This document shows, one piece after another, positions 1 through 8,901 of a stretch of 40,282 bases of DNA. The translations under genes and the position numbers were made by a program. The DNA is from Defluviitaleaceae bacterium (GTDB taxonomy: Bacteria; Bacillota; Clostridia; Lachnospirales; WQUN01): the NCBI GenBank assembly GCA_009788085.1, contig WQSB01000006.1, positions 1 to 40,282 on the forward strand, read 5' to 3'. Each line of letters opens with the position of its first letter. Position 1 is the first letter of the stretch. The notes below the pieces were generated by a model that had not been told where the DNA came from, did no database searches, and worked only from the letters and a program-made list of their open reading frames with translations.

Positions 1-452
1 GCCGCCGTTAAAATAATAAACAAACCATTACGCGGTAAGGTGAAATCCGTACCAAACAAGGTAAACTGGAAGATGCCGGGGAAATACCTTGGATAAGTAT
101 ACGGAATCATGCCAAAAAACATAGGAATAAAAGCGGTAATAATCATAATTAATCCAATTGTTACCATAATACGTGCCATTGGACCGCTTTTCATTCTGCT
201 TACGATGAAAAAGTCAACTGCTCCGCCAAGCAAAAAGCAAAAACCAATGCCCGCAATGCCCGCAATCCACGGGTTAAAGCCCAAACGCATCCACATGTAT
301 GCAGCAATAAATGCCCCCACTGTTGCGGTAATACCCTGAGCAAAATTGGCAACACCAGCAGTTCTAAACGTTAGGGTGATACCCAATGTTGAAAGTGCTA
401 AAACCCCAATTGTTGGTAAAGTACTGAGAAATATTTGAAACAAAGACGCCAA
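1..452 (-). CDS. livH: Branched-chain amino acid ABC transporter permease LivH (5' part; runs off the left edge)
   Basis: This gene is missing from the ORF track because it is open at the window edge. Minus-strand translation from TTG at 452 reads LASLFQIFLSTLPTIGVLAL..., then LGITLTFRTAGVANFAQGI, the N-terminal signature of LivH-type inner-membrane permeases that pair with LivM. About 150 of the usual ~290 residues are present, with several hydrophobic segments. A TGA lies two codons upstream in frame, so TTG is the only sensible start. AAAGGG precedes it by 9 nt. Downstream liv genes would lie beyond base 1. The gene is transcribed from its own promoter and is not part of the neighbouring Opp operon. 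Confidence in the family is high from the FRTAGVANFAQG motif; the exact substrate (Leu/Ile/Val or another amino acid or urea) is not visible. Confidence 0.85.
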   Translation of the reverse strand, partial: MASLFQIFLSTLPTIGVLALSTLGITLTFRTAGVANFAQGITATVGAFIAAYMWMRLGFNPWIAGIAGIGFCFLLGGAVDFFIVSRMKSGPMARIMVTIGLIMIITAFIPMFFGMIPYTYPRYFPGIFQFTLFGTDFTLPRNGLFIILTA

Positions 453-516
453 AACTCATCAGCCCTTTCTTAAACATCAATATATCGTTTCCAACGAAAA
501 CGTCTATATCAATTGA

Positions 517-545
517 TTCATAACATAGGAAAATATCCATGTCAA
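517..545 (-). promoter_or_regulatory. Sigma-A-type promoter of livH with downstream dyad
   Basis: On the minus strand, TTGACA (545-540) is followed after 17 nt by TATGAA (522-517). Between the -10 box and the ribosome binding site lies the imperfect dyad CGTTT-N7-AAACG (486-502), flanked by ATAT on both sides, which could be an operator or a leader hairpin. The promoter is a consensus match seen in the sequence; the operator role is inferred. Confidence 0.6.
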
Positions 546-557
546 TAAACCATATAA

Positions 558-1529
558 TTACTTACCCAGTGGAAAATTGCACAGCACTTGCCGCCCGCCG
601 CCTAAATATTTTTTCTCTGTTTGGTTCTTTATGCAGCTCTCCTGCGCATAGGGGCAACGGTCATAAAATTTGCACCGGGCATCACTTGAATTTTTGCCCT
701 CTGCATCTTTTATTGTTCCGTCGTCTACCCATTTGTCGCCTATTTTTGGTACAGCGTTCATAAGCAACTCTGTGTATGGGTGCGCCGGAGAATCCATAAT
801 TTCCCGTGCAGGACCAAATTCTATCAAGCTCCCCTTGTAAAGAGTGGCAATATAGTCGGACACATAGTACGCCGTGGATAAATCGTGGGTGATATACACA
901 AACGATACTTGATATTTGTCCTTCAAATCGCGGAAGAGGTTGATAATATTCATCTTCATTGATGCATCAATAGCCGCAACGGGTTCATCTGCGATAATCA
1001 GCTTTGGGCGCGTTATAAGTGCCCTTGCAATGGAAATACGCTGAAGTTCACCTCCTGAGAATTGCGCGGGATATTTCTTTCTTACGTTCTCCAACGACAT
1101 CCCTACGCTTTTTAGCGTCTCGTCAATTAGGTTAGACGCATCAGTCCTGTTCTTACATATACCCAACCGCAACGCTGTATTATATAAGTAGGAATCCACA
1201 GGCTTGCGATGGGAAAATGTTTCATAAGGGTTCTGGAAAATCGGTTGCACATCCAGTCTAAACGACTTGGCATTGTATGCTCGTTTGTCTGAATAAGCTT
1301 TGCCGCGAAGGAAAATATCTCCCGCATCAGGGCGGTGCAAACGCAAAATCATTCTGCACAAGGTAGTTTTGCCGCAGCCGGACTCACCTACAACGGAAAG
1401 TATTGTCGGCTTGCCGCCTTCAATGGTAAGGCTGACATCATCCACGGCTACCAGCTTCTTGCCCGCAAGTAGCCCGCCTACGCGAAAAATCTTTGATACA
1501 TTTTTTATTTGAAGGAGATGTTCACTCAT
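558..1529 (-). CDS. oppF: Oligopeptide/dipeptide ABC transporter ATP-binding protein (OppF/DppF type)
   Basis: Cytoplasmic ATPase that pairs with the neighbouring OppD-type subunit to power import. Visible motifs are Walker A GESGCGKTT (about residue 48), signature FSGGELQRISIARAL, and Walker B LIIADEP. The C-terminal oligopeptide-transporter tail has the cysteines CKFYDRCPYAQESC, a pattern known in Opp/Dpp ATPases. After Walker B the usual DEPTSALD is DEPVAAIDAS, a mild D-loop variant. At 323 residues the length is normal. The ATG overlaps the oppD stop by 4 nt, indicating translational coupling. It is the last gene of the operon. Substrate cannot be read from the ATPase. Confidence 0.9.
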   Translation of the reverse strand: MSEHLLQIKNVSKIFRVGGLLAGKKLVAVDDVSLTIEGGKPTILSVVGESGCGKTTLCRMILRLHRPDAGDIFLRGKAYSDKRAYNAKSFRLDVQPIFQNPYETFSHRKPVDSYLYNTALRLGICKNRTDASNLIDETLKSVGMSLENVRKKYPAQFSGGELQRISIARALITRPKLIIADEPVAAIDASMKMNIINLFRDLKDKYQVSFVYITHDLSTAYYVSDYIATLYKGSLIEFGPAREIMDSPAHPYTELLMNAVPKIGDKWVDDGTIKDAEGKNSSDARCKFYDRCPYAQESCIKNQTEKKYLGGGRQVLCNFPLGK

Positions 1530-2503
1530 ACGGCTGCCTCCTTTGCCACAATTTCATGACAAGCGGCAAAATGCCCGTCTTTAACCTCTGAAAACACAGG
1601 AGGTGTATTTTTGCACAACTCCGTTGCTTGCGGGCAACGTGGCGCGAAACGGCAGCCTTTCGGCGGGTCAATTAACAGAGGCGGTCTGCCGGGAATACCT
1701 TCCCTTGGGCGGCTGTCGCCTACTCTGGGCAAGGCGTTTACCAGCATTCGAGTATACGGATGCACAGGGTCGTTGAAAATTTTCTCGGTTTCGCCTATTT
1801 CAACCATGCTTCCCGCATACATAATGCCCATGCGCTTGGTAATTTGATAATGCACGCCCATGTCATGGCTTACCAACACCATTGTATTCTGAAACTGCTT
1901 CTGCAAGCGCATCAATAGCAGCAAAATATCTTTTTGCACCACCACGTCCAAAGCCGTTGTCGGCTCGTCCGCAAGCACAAGCTTGGGTGCCATAAAAGTA
2001 GCAAGTGCAATAATTACACGCTGGCGCATTCCGCCGGAAAGCTGAAATGGAAATGTGTCAAGCACATCAGGTGAAAGGTTTAACTCCTGCAAGTACCCGC
2101 CAACGCGCTTTAACACATTGTCCGCGCCTTCTTTTTTTAACTGCTTGCGGGATACTGAATCCAAAAATTGGTGTTTTAACCGCGCAATGGGATTAAGCAC
2201 AGACTGCGCGGCTTGCGGTACATATGAAATATTATCCCACCAAGTTTTTCTTATTTCCCCGGTTTCAAAGGACATAGCTTTTCCATCCTTTTCGGGTTCA
2301 AACACTACACGCCCTGCGTCTATTTGCAGCGGAGGGTCAATAATGTCATATAAAACCTTCAAAAGCGTGGTTTTACCACAACCTGACTCCCCTGCAATGC
2401 CAAAAATTTCATTTTTCTTAATCTCGAAGCTGACATTGTTAATAACATTAACCTTGCCGCCCAGAACTTTATAAGATGTAGATAAATTTTCAACCTTGAG
2501 CAT
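1526..2503 (-). CDS. oppD: Oligopeptide/dipeptide ABC transporter ATP-binding protein (OppD/DppD type)
   Basis: Partner ATPase of the OppF-type subunit. It has Walker A GESGCGKTT, signature LSGGMRQRVIIALA, Walker B LVLADEPTTALD, switch histidine in LVSHDMGV, and the C-terminal cysteine motif CRFAPRCPQATELC typical of Opp/Dpp ATPases. The length, 325 residues, is standard. It starts 1 nt after the permease gene stop, with AGGAGGGGA upstream of the ATG, and overlaps oppF by 4 nt, so it is co-transcribed. Opp- versus Dpp- versus oligosaccharide-specific subgroups cannot be separated from these motifs. Confidence 0.92.
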   Translation of the reverse strand: MLKVENLSTSYKVLGGKVNVINNVSFEIKKNEIFGIAGESGCGKTTLLKVLYDIIDPPLQIDAGRVVFEPEKDGKAMSFETGEIRKTWWDNISYVPQAAQSVLNPIARLKHQFLDSVSRKQLKKEGADNVLKRVGGYLQELNLSPDVLDTFPFQLSGGMRQRVIIALATFMAPKLVLADEPTTALDVVVQKDILLLLMRLQKQFQNTMVLVSHDMGVHYQITKRMGIMYAGSMVEIGETEKIFNDPVHPYTRMLVNALPRVGDSRPREGIPGRPPLLIDPPKGCRFAPRCPQATELCKNTPPVFSEVKDGHFAACHEIVAKEAAV

Positions 2504-2504
2504 T

Positions 2505-3377
2505 CTACTGTCCCCTCCTTCTTGATAAATAATCGTTATAACCCGATATCAAGAGGAACAGACCGATAAACAAGAATACTAAAGCCACAATAGGCGAGCC
2601 AATCCAGTACCAATGCCCCATAAGCACGGCATTTCTGTCTCTTGCCCACTGAATCATGTTGCCCAAAGTCACCAAATTGGCAGGGGAAAGCCCTAAAATG
2701 GCAAGCCCTGATTCTGCGGCAATTGCGCCAAGGGTCGCATTCATAAAGGACACAAGCGACCACGTCATGGCATAGGGCAAAATTTCTGTAATGATAATTT
2801 GCGGGGTGCTTTCGCCTGAAAATTTAGCGGTGTATATGAAATCCCGCTCTTTGAGAGACAACGCCATAGAGCGCACCTGACGGCTGGGCCAAGCCCACCC
2901 GAAAATACTAAGCACTAACGCAAGCATAATAACACTTGCACCACCGCCAATAAGCGCGGTGATAAGAATAAGAATGGGCAAAGTAGGTATAACAATAAAA
3001 GTGTCTGTAATTGTGGAAATTACCCTGTCAACAACTCCGCCGGAAAAACCTGCCAAAAGCCCCATGAAAATACCGATTACAGTGCCTATAGTAGCTGCAA
3101 TAAGTCCCAGCGTTAGAGAGTTGCGAACAGCATTAACCAGCATCCAAAATGTATCCTGCCCAAGGGATGTTGTGCCAAGAAAGTTAGTTGCAGAGGGCGG
3201 TTGCAAGGGCAAGTATGAAAAATGGAAAAACGGGTTTGTATGAGGAATATTGCTAACCCCAAAGCCTAAAATCAGAAAAAAGAAGGTTATAAAAAGTCCA
3301 ATTTTAAAACGCATACCCGAATATTTCCACACATCCCTCAAGTTGCCGCCAAGCCTGCCTAAAAATGATTGTGACAT
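2505..3377 (-). CDS. oppC: Oligopeptide-type ABC transporter permease (OppC/DppC type)
   Basis: Integral membrane permease subunit of 290 residues. The N-terminus has one hydrophobic segment (about residues 26-45) followed by an extracellular loop, then a BPD_transp_1 core of about five helices. The EAA-type coupling region reads FSGESTPQIIITEILPYAM. The start is ATG preceded by GGAGGGGGAG. It lies between the OppB-type permease (12-nt gap) and OppD (1-nt gap). This family heterodimerises with the OppB-type subunit to form the channel. Confidence 0.9.
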   Translation of the reverse strand: MSQSFLGRLGGNLRDVWKYSGMRFKIGLFITFFFLILGFGVSNIPHTNPFFHFSYLPLQPPSATNFLGTTSLGQDTFWMLVNAVRNSLTLGLIAATIGTVIGIFMGLLAGFSGGVVDRVISTITDTFIVIPTLPILILITALIGGGASVIMLALVLSIFGWAWPSRQVRSMALSLKERDFIYTAKFSGESTPQIIITEILPYAMTWSLVSFMNATLGAIAAESGLAILGLSPANLVTLGNMIQWARDRNAVLMGHWYWIGSPIVALVFLFIGLFLLISGYNDYLSRRRGQ

Positions 3378-3389
3378 AAGCTCCCCCTC

Positions 3390-4388
3390 CTAGCTATAGC
3401 GTATCCGCGGGTCAAAGAACGGATACAGCAAATCTACCAACAGGGTTGCAACAGAAATTGCCACAATAGAAATGGTAATAGTCCCCATAATCATATTGTA
3501 ATCAGACTGCATGATGGCTTGTTGCACAAGAGTACCAACGCCGGGATAATTAAAAATAATCTCGGCAAGCAACGCGCCCGAAAACACACCGCCCAAAGCC
3601 AAAGCTAACGCGGTAACTTGTGTCAACATGGAGTTGCGGAAAATATATTTTCCGGCAATTTTGCTTTCGCTAATCCCTCTATAGCGGGCGTAGGAAACAA
3701 AATCATCTGAAGCTATGGAAGATGCAAGAGCCTTCATGGAAAGAATCCACCAGCCCACACCTATAAGTAAAATAGATAAAGCCGGCAAAATAGAAGAACG
3801 GATTAAAGAAGTAAACCAAACCCAAGGTCCCATGTGGAAAATGATATTTGACGTAAGCGGAAACCAGCCCAACAAAAACGCAAAAACAATCTGCAAAATC
3901 AACGCCACAAGGAAGTATGGAATGGGATAGATGAAAATAGCAACCATTTCCATAACCCGCGCACTGCGCTTGTCTTTGCGGAATCCTGCATAAAGCCCAA
4001 TTAAATTGCCCACAACCCACGCAATAAGAGTAGTAAACAGCGACAAAAACACCGTATAAGGCATTCTAACGGCAATAAGGTCCGTCACAGGAGTAGGAAA
4101 ATTCATTAATGAAGGACCAAAATCAAACCCTAAAAGACCGTTGCGCAAAAAATGTAAGTACTGAGTAAAAAGTGAACCTTCAAGCCCAAACTGCGCCTGT
4201 AAAGTAGCACGTATACTCTCCTGCATGGCAGGGTCCATATTTCCGTAAAGCATGGTCATTTGCATAACCAAGCCCTCAATAGGGTCAGACGGAAAGAACC
4301 GCGGTACAAAAAATAATATCGTAACACCAATCCAAATGGTTAATAAGCAGGTTAAAATTCGGATTATTAAAAATTTCCAGAACTTCAA
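3390..4388 (-). CDS. oppB: Oligopeptide-type ABC transporter permease (OppB/DppB type)
   Basis: Second permease subunit, about 332 residues. It has an N-terminal membrane helix (FLIIRILTCLLTIWIGVTILFFVPRF), the FPSDP region typical of the OppB N-terminal domain, and a transport core with coupling segment RYRGISESKIAGKYIFRN. The ORF track begins at 4421, but I prefer TTG at 4388, because GGAGGTG lies 5 nt upstream and family proteins begin with a few basic residues before the first helix. It follows the receptor gene across a 67-nt gap holding two hairpins. Confidence 0.88.
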   Translation of the reverse strand: MKFWKFLIIRILTCLLTIWIGVTILFFVPRFFPSDPIEGLVMQMTMLYGNMDPAMQESIRATLQAQFGLEGSLFTQYLHFLRNGLLGFDFGPSLMNFPTPVTDLIAVRMPYTVFLSLFTTLIAWVVGNLIGLYAGFRKDKRSARVMEMVAIFIYPIPYFLVALILQIVFAFLLGWFPLTSNIIFHMGPWVWFTSLIRSSILPALSILLIGVGWWILSMKALASSIASDDFVSYARYRGISESKIAGKYIFRNSMLTQVTALALALGGVFSGALLAEIIFNYPGVGTLVQQAIMQSDYNMIMGTITISIVAISVATLLVDLLYPFFDPRIRYS

Positions 4389-4398
4389 ACAAACACCT

Positions 4399-4438
4399 CC
4401 GTGTTGTACACGGGGCTGCACCTCTTTGATACAGCCCC
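4399..4438 (-). promoter_or_regulatory. Intercistronic hairpins between receptor and permease genes
   Basis: Read on the minus strand, GGGGCTG-N13-CAGCCCC (4438-4412) overlaps by 2 nt a second perfect hairpin CCGTGT-ACA-ACACGG (4413-4399). There is no U-tract, so this is not a classic terminator. Such structures often stabilise the upstream receptor transcript relative to the permease genes. The overlap means the two stems cannot both form fully. Function is inferred. Confidence 0.5.
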
Positions 4439-4455
4439 ATGTGCAAATTCAATTA

Positions 4456-6468
4456 CTACGAAGGAAAATGCGGAGTTATAAATGGAAGGAAGCTGTCAAA
4501 CACATGCCACCACCACCAAGGTCCGTTATAGGGGTTTGCCGCTGACGGGAAACCGCCCCAGAATGTGTTGTTGGTTGGTACAAATTTTAACCCCGAATGG
4601 AAGCCGATTGTTGGCAAGTCGTGCACGGCTACTTGGAAGAACTCAATGGCAAGTTCTGTTACACGCGGGTGTGTGGGCGGAAGAAGCTGCAACTCATGAA
4701 TAATTTCGGTTGCTCTTACATTATCCCAGCGCATACCCGCGCCCGTTGTCCAGTCGCCAACCGGTGTAATAAGATATCTGTCAAATGTTTGCACATTGCC
4801 GAACACGTTTTGTGTAAAGCAAGCCCATGGCCAGTATCCGTCAATTTGAAAGTTACCAAGACCCCAGTCAACTGCCCACGCGCCAATGGTTTTTCCGGCA
4901 AGTGTGGCGTTAAAGCCAAATTGTTGAAGCTGGTTAAAAGCTGCAATAACACTGCGCTCTGTTTGAAGCTCCGTACCGGCAAGGTAGGTTAGTTCCATCA
5001 CAAAGGGCTGACCTTCGAAGTGCCAGTTGTTGCCAACAAGTTCAAGCCCTGCCATGTGGAAAAGCTGCGTTGCCGCCGCAGGGTCATGAATCCATGTGCC
5101 GTAACCAAACATGTAGTACAGTGAAGCCGCGTCTGTGGGCAAATCATGCCCCATTGCGCGCAAAATGTTGGCTATACGATGCGCATATCCCCTGTCATAC
5201 GGGAAAATTTGCGTGCCGTCGGCAAGTGTAATATAAAAATTATCAATCCAATCCATCAAGTACGGACGATAGTACATATCCAAGAAGCCTGATGTCATGG
5301 TGAATATCGGGAACGGGCTGGCGCGCCCTGCTCCCTCAAAAATTGCAAGTGAAATCATGTCAAAATCAAGAGCCAAAGCTATACCCCAGCGGAAATAGCG
5401 ATTGTCAAAAGGTGCGATTGCGTGGTTAAACACCAGGCCTTTTGCAACGGGGTCGTCACTTGTGGCAAATGGGAAGCTGTCATACCATGCACCAACGGAG
5501 GTGTTATTCATTGCCATGAAAGTAAGCATTTCCAAAGAAACTTCCATCATAAGGTCGATTTCATTGTTAATCATTGCCATTTGCCTTGCGGTATCATCAC
5601 CAAAGGAACGGAAAAGAATATACCGTGCCTGAGGTTCCGCTCCTCCTGCAACAACGCTGGTTATACTGCGATACCAGTCGTCACGGCGTTGGTAAAGCAC
5701 CCATGTTCCCAACGGGTCAAAGCTGTGAACGGTGTATGCCCCTGCAACAACGGGGTTTGAATCGGCAAAAGCCGTTACATTGTCAATTTGGGAATAAATA
5801 TGTTCCGGCACAATGCGCAAGGCATTTCCGCCTACGGTTACACCAAGCTGGGTTGACATGTGCAGGTAAGGCCAGTTAGTTTCAATACGCACAACAAAGT
5901 CTTCTACTGCTTCAATAGAAGCAAATGCCATGTTGTAGTATGCTGAAACCCCGATGTCAGGGTCGCCTTTAATCATGTTCATGGTAAAAGCAACGTCGCG
6001 TGCCGTAAAGGGCATTCCATCGCTCCAATAGATGCCTTGGCGGATGTCAATGTAGTGGGTCATAAAGTCCGCGCTTGAACGTGGGAAACCTGCGGCAATT
6101 TCAGGGAACTGCTCACCTGTGATTGTGTTGATGTTCCAAAGGTTTCCCGTCAAAAGCTGAACAACGCCTGATGTAAGTGCAACACCACCGTTGAAAGTGT
6201 TAAAAACACCCGGGTTTTCAATGGGGAATTGCAGCTCAATAACAAGAGTGTCGCCTCTGCGTGTGCCAAGGAAGGTAGTAGTATCAGCCAACAAAGCCGC
6301 GCCCTCCGGCGGAGGAGTGGGGGTTGGTGCAGGTGTTGCTACGCCTCCCTGTTGTTGGGTAGCCGCCGGTGTTGGGGTAGGTGTTGCCGGCTCATTGTTA
6401 CCGCCGCAAGCTGCAAAAGCAGCCAACAGCACACATCCCATTAATAACATGCTGATTTTCTTCTTCAT
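4456..6468 (-). CDS. Extracellular solute-binding lipoprotein of an Opp/Dpp-type ABC transporter (SBP family 5)
   Basis: Receptor component, 670 residues. The signal peptide MKKKISMLLMGCVLLAAFAAC ends in a lipobox with Cys about residue 21. A low-complexity Pro/Thr/Ala/Gln linker (PATPTPTPAATQQQGG) follows, then the family-5 fold with the hallmark DIRQGIYWSDGMPFTARDVAFTMN. It is rich in Trp and Tyr, and is longer than E. coli OppA (about 540), as in many clostridial receptors. First gene of the operon; GAAAGGGG precedes the ATG. Substrate could be oligopeptides or oligosaccharides, since family 5 includes both. Its position directly after the catabolic cluster on the same strand permits a link to that pathway but does not show it. 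Confidence 0.88.
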   Translation of the reverse strand: MKKKISMLLMGCVLLAAFAACGGNNEPATPTPTPAATQQQGGVATPAPTPTPPPEGAALLADTTTFLGTRRGDTLVIELQFPIENPGVFNTFNGGVALTSGVVQLLTGNLWNINTITGEQFPEIAAGFPRSSADFMTHYIDIRQGIYWSDGMPFTARDVAFTMNMIKGDPDIGVSAYYNMAFASIEAVEDFVVRIETNWPYLHMSTQLGVTVGGNALRIVPEHIYSQIDNVTAFADSNPVVAGAYTVHSFDPLGTWVLYQRRDDWYRSITSVVAGGAEPQARYILFRSFGDDTARQMAMINNEIDLMMEVSLEMLTFMAMNNTSVGAWYDSFPFATSDDPVAKGLVFNHAIAPFDNRYFRWGIALALDFDMISLAIFEGAGRASPFPIFTMTSGFLDMYYRPYLMDWIDNFYITLADGTQIFPYDRGYAHRIANILRAMGHDLPTDAASLYYMFGYGTWIHDPAAATQLFHMAGLELVGNNWHFEGQPFVMELTYLAGTELQTERSVIAAFNQLQQFGFNATLAGKTIGAWAVDWGLGNFQIDGYWPWACFTQNVFGNVQTFDRYLITPVGDWTTGAGMRWDNVRATEIIHELQLLPPTHPRVTELAIEFFQVAVHDLPTIGFHSGLKFVPTNNTFWGGFPSAANPYNGPWWWWHVFDSFLPFITPHFPS

Positions 6469-6575
6469 TTCTTACATCCCCTTTCTCAACTATCATAAAA
6501 AAATTAAACATTTTACCAATTGCACACAAGTTTTCTGCAAAAGCATTAGTAAAATCTAATGAAAATTATAAATCC

Positions 6576-6585
6576 GTCACGTGAC
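6576..6585. promoter_or_regulatory. Perfect palindrome GTCACGTGAC upstream of the receptor gene
   Basis: A 10-bp perfect palindrome lies about 110 bp upstream of the receptor ATG, next to TATAAT-like sequence on the minus strand. It could be an operator half of the ABC operon. Only the symmetry is seen; no regulator family is recognised. Confidence 0.3.
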
Positions 6586-6631
6586 ACTGTCTATATTGAA
6601 TTTTTTATACCACCGATAATCATATGTTATG

Positions 6632-7690
6632 TCACCATTTTATTGTGGCAACGGTCTTAATAAGGTCGGCAGGTTTGTCAAGCATAAGCTGCAACATTTC
6701 AGGCAAGGCATCCAGCCCTTCAAAGCGGTGTGTCACAAGGGGGGCAGGGTCAACACGCCCGTAGTTAATCATGGAAACCATTTTTTCAATTTTCAGCCGT
6801 CCGCCATACATAAGACCGCCGTTGATTTGTTTATGCCCCATGCCAAGCCCCCATGCAACGCGGGGAATCTTGATGTATTCGCCCTTGTCGAGGTAGTTGA
6901 CATTTCCTATCTTTCCGCCGGGTTTAAGCATTTTTATTGCCTCGGCAAAAGTGTCATTTGTGCCGCCAGCGATTATTACTTTATCAACACCGCGCTTGTT
7001 TGTTAATTCGCGCACCTGCTTGTCAAGAGGACCGTCTTTGTAGCTGATGAAATCCGTCGCACCGTATTCCTTAGCCACTTTGATGCAATCGGGGCGAGTT
7101 CCGACACCGAATACACGTGACGCGCCGCTTAGTACCGCCGCACGCACTGCCATCAGCCCCACAGGACCAATGCCGATTATGCAAACTGTGTCACCGAATT
7201 CAATTTCTGCAAGTTCACAGCCATGAAAACCTGTGGGCATCATGTCCGAAACCATTGAGGCTACGCCTAAGTCCATGCCCTCCGGCAGGTGAACCAAGTT
7301 GCCGTCTGCGTCATTTACATGGAAAAACTCGGCAAACATGCCGCCTTTTTTGGAAAACGCAAGCCCGCCGAATAATCCGCCGCTGTGTACGGAATATCCT
7401 GCTTGTGAGGCTACATCGCTCCAATTGGGGGTGACGGCGGGAACTATTACCAAATCTCCGGGTTTAAAATCTTTTACAAGACTGCCAACTTCCATGACTT
7501 CGCCAACGCCTTCGTGACCCATTACAAGCCCGTTTCTGTGCGCGCCGTCCTCGTCCTCAACCCAGTGTACGTCGGAAGTACACAGGGAAAGGGCTATTGG
7601 ACGGCAAATGGCATCTAACGGACCGCAGATTGGGCGTTCTTTTTCTACCCAACCTGCTTTTCCTACACCTAAAACTGCAAACCCTTTCAT
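6632..7690 (-). CDS. NADP-type zinc-containing secondary alcohol dehydrogenase (isopropanol dehydrogenase family)
   Basis: At 352 residues this has the same length as the clostridial and Thermoanaerobacter secondary alcohol dehydrogenases and aligns with them along its whole length from memory. Catalytic zinc ligands are visible: Cys37 (SLCTSD), His59-Glu60 (MGHEGVGEV) and Asp about 150 (SDMMPTGFHG). The Rossmann motif is GIGPVGLMA. The following GTRP replaces the GSRP that grips the 2'-phosphate of NADP, keeping the Arg. The structural-zinc cysteines of horse-type enzymes are lacking, as in this subfamily. It likely interconverts a ketone or short hydroxy compound with its secondary alcohol. 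Last gene of the cluster, 12 nt after the thiolase. Acetone/isopropanol is the known family reaction, but no acetoacetate decarboxylase is in view. Confidence 0.85.
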   Translation of the reverse strand: MKGFAVLGVGKAGWVEKERPICGPLDAICRPIALSLCTSDVHWVEDEDGAHRNGLVMGHEGVGEVMEVGSLVKDFKPGDLVIVPAVTPNWSDVASQAGYSVHSGGLFGGLAFSKKGGMFAEFFHVNDADGNLVHLPEGMDLGVASMVSDMMPTGFHGCELAEIEFGDTVCIIGIGPVGLMAVRAAVLSGASRVFGVGTRPDCIKVAKEYGATDFISYKDGPLDKQVRELTNKRGVDKVIIAGGTNDTFAEAIKMLKPGGKIGNVNYLDKGEYIKIPRVAWGLGMGHKQINGGLMYGGRLKIEKMVSMINYGRVDPAPLVTHRFEGLDALPEMLQLMLDKPADLIKTVATIKW

Positions 7691-7702
7691 GCCACATGCC
7701 CC

Positions 7703-8881
7703 CTACATTTCATTTTCGATAAGCATTGCAACGCCTTGACCGCCGCCGCAACAGAAAGCTATAACACCATAGCGGAGTTTTTGACGCATTAATTCTGTTG
7801 TCATTTTTGCAATCAAAATTCCGCCTGTAGCTGCAAGGGGGTGTCCAAGGGCAATCGCTCCGCCGTTTACGTTAAGTTTGTTCATGTCAACACCAAGCCC
7901 CTTCGCACATGCAAGGGTTTGAGCAGCAAAGGCTTCATTAAATTCAAATAGGTCAATATCGTTCAGGGACATGCCTATTTTTTCCAAAAGCTTTCTTGTA
8001 GCAGGGACAGGACCTATGCCCATAATATGAGGGTCTACACCTACTGCGGCATATCCGCGGATTGTTCCCATAATATTTGCACCAAGGGCTTTTGCCTTGC
8101 TTTTTTCCATAATAACTGCGGCACTTGCGCCGTCTGAAAACGGAGAGCTGTTTCCGGCAGTACATACTCCGCCTTCTACTCCGCTTACTACGGAAAGCTT
8201 GGCGAGGGCTTCAATGCTTGTGTCTTCACGCAGGGTTTCGTCTGTGCTTACTGTGGCTACTTTGCCTTTGCCGAGGTTGGTTTCAACCGTTACTGTAGTA
8301 TCCGCAAAATAACCTGCATTACGTGCTGCTGCCGCTTTTTTGTGGCTTGATACGGCAAATGCGTCGCATTCTTCACGTGTCAGATTATATTGTTTTGCCA
8401 AATTTTCGGCGGTAACAAGCATGTTCGGCTCGTTAAACTGCGGGGGAGATGTTGTGGGGGGCATTGGCTTGGGATAGGCAAGCGGGAAGGGTTGGTCAGG
8501 CTTATCGAAGACCCACGGACGGCGAGTATCTTGGTTTACACCGCCTATTAACACGCAGTCCATTTGCCCTGCTTCAATTAGCATGGATGCAAAGCCCGCT
8601 TCTGTGATGGTTGTACCGCATTGCTTGTCAATTGTTGTGGCGGGTACATGCACGGGAATTCCCGCCTCAAGTGCTGCATAACGCGCCATGTTATTGTACC
8701 AAAGCCCTGTCAGGTTTCCGAAGAAAATCTCGTCAATTTCACCGGGGTTTACTTTTGCTCTGCTTACGGCTTCCTTCATTACTAATGCTGCAAGGGAGCT
8801 GTGGGATGCACCCGCAAGCCCTCCTCTAAACCGTCCTACGGGGGTTCTTAATGCTGACACTACTACTGCTTCTCTTTTCAT
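7703..8881 (-). CDS. Thiolase (acetyl-CoA acetyltransferase family) with a divergent active-site Cys motif
   Basis: A 392-residue thiolase, expected to cleave a 3-ketoacyl-CoA with CoA, or to condense two acetyl-CoA. The conserved blocks are NEAFAAQTLAC, GGAIALGHPLAATGG (catalytic His) and CCGGGQG (catalytic Cys). The nucleophile region, normally NxxCxSGLxA, reads DKQCGTTITEAG: the Cys is kept but the surrounding SGL is replaced. The usual NDGAAA is SDGASAAV. It therefore belongs to an outlying subgroup and may prefer an unusual acyl chain. The start ATG follows GGAGG. In context it would process acetoacetyl-CoA or a homologue made by the CoA-transferase. Confidence 0.85.
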   Translation of the reverse strand: MKREAVVVSALRTPVGRFRGGLAGASHSSLAALVMKEAVSRAKVNPGEIDEIFFGNLTGLWYNNMARYAALEAGIPVHVPATTIDKQCGTTITEAGFASMLIEAGQMDCVLIGGVNQDTRRPWVFDKPDQPFPLAYPKPMPPTTSPPQFNEPNMLVTAENLAKQYNLTREECDAFAVSSHKKAAAARNAGYFADTTVTVETNLGKGKVATVSTDETLREDTSIEALAKLSVVSGVEGGVCTAGNSSPFSDGASAAVIMEKSKAKALGANIMGTIRGYAAVGVDPHIMGIGPVPATRKLLEKIGMSLNDIDLFEFNEAFAAQTLACAKGLGVDMNKLNVNGGAIALGHPLAATGGILIAKMTTELMRQKLRYGVIAFCCGGGQGVAMLIENEM

Positions 8882-8901
8882 TCTGTTGCCTCCTTCTATA
8901 A

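Noticed and set aside
4597-5879. Plus-strand track ORFs such as 4597..4992 and 5422..5760
   Set aside because: They lie opposite the binding-protein gene, lack ribosome binding sites and show no family features: shadows of the real minus-strand gene.
6480-6600. Definite promoter for the ABC operon
   Set aside because: TATAAT-like and TTGCAG-like boxes occur on the minus strand but not at acceptable spacing, so no promoter was called.
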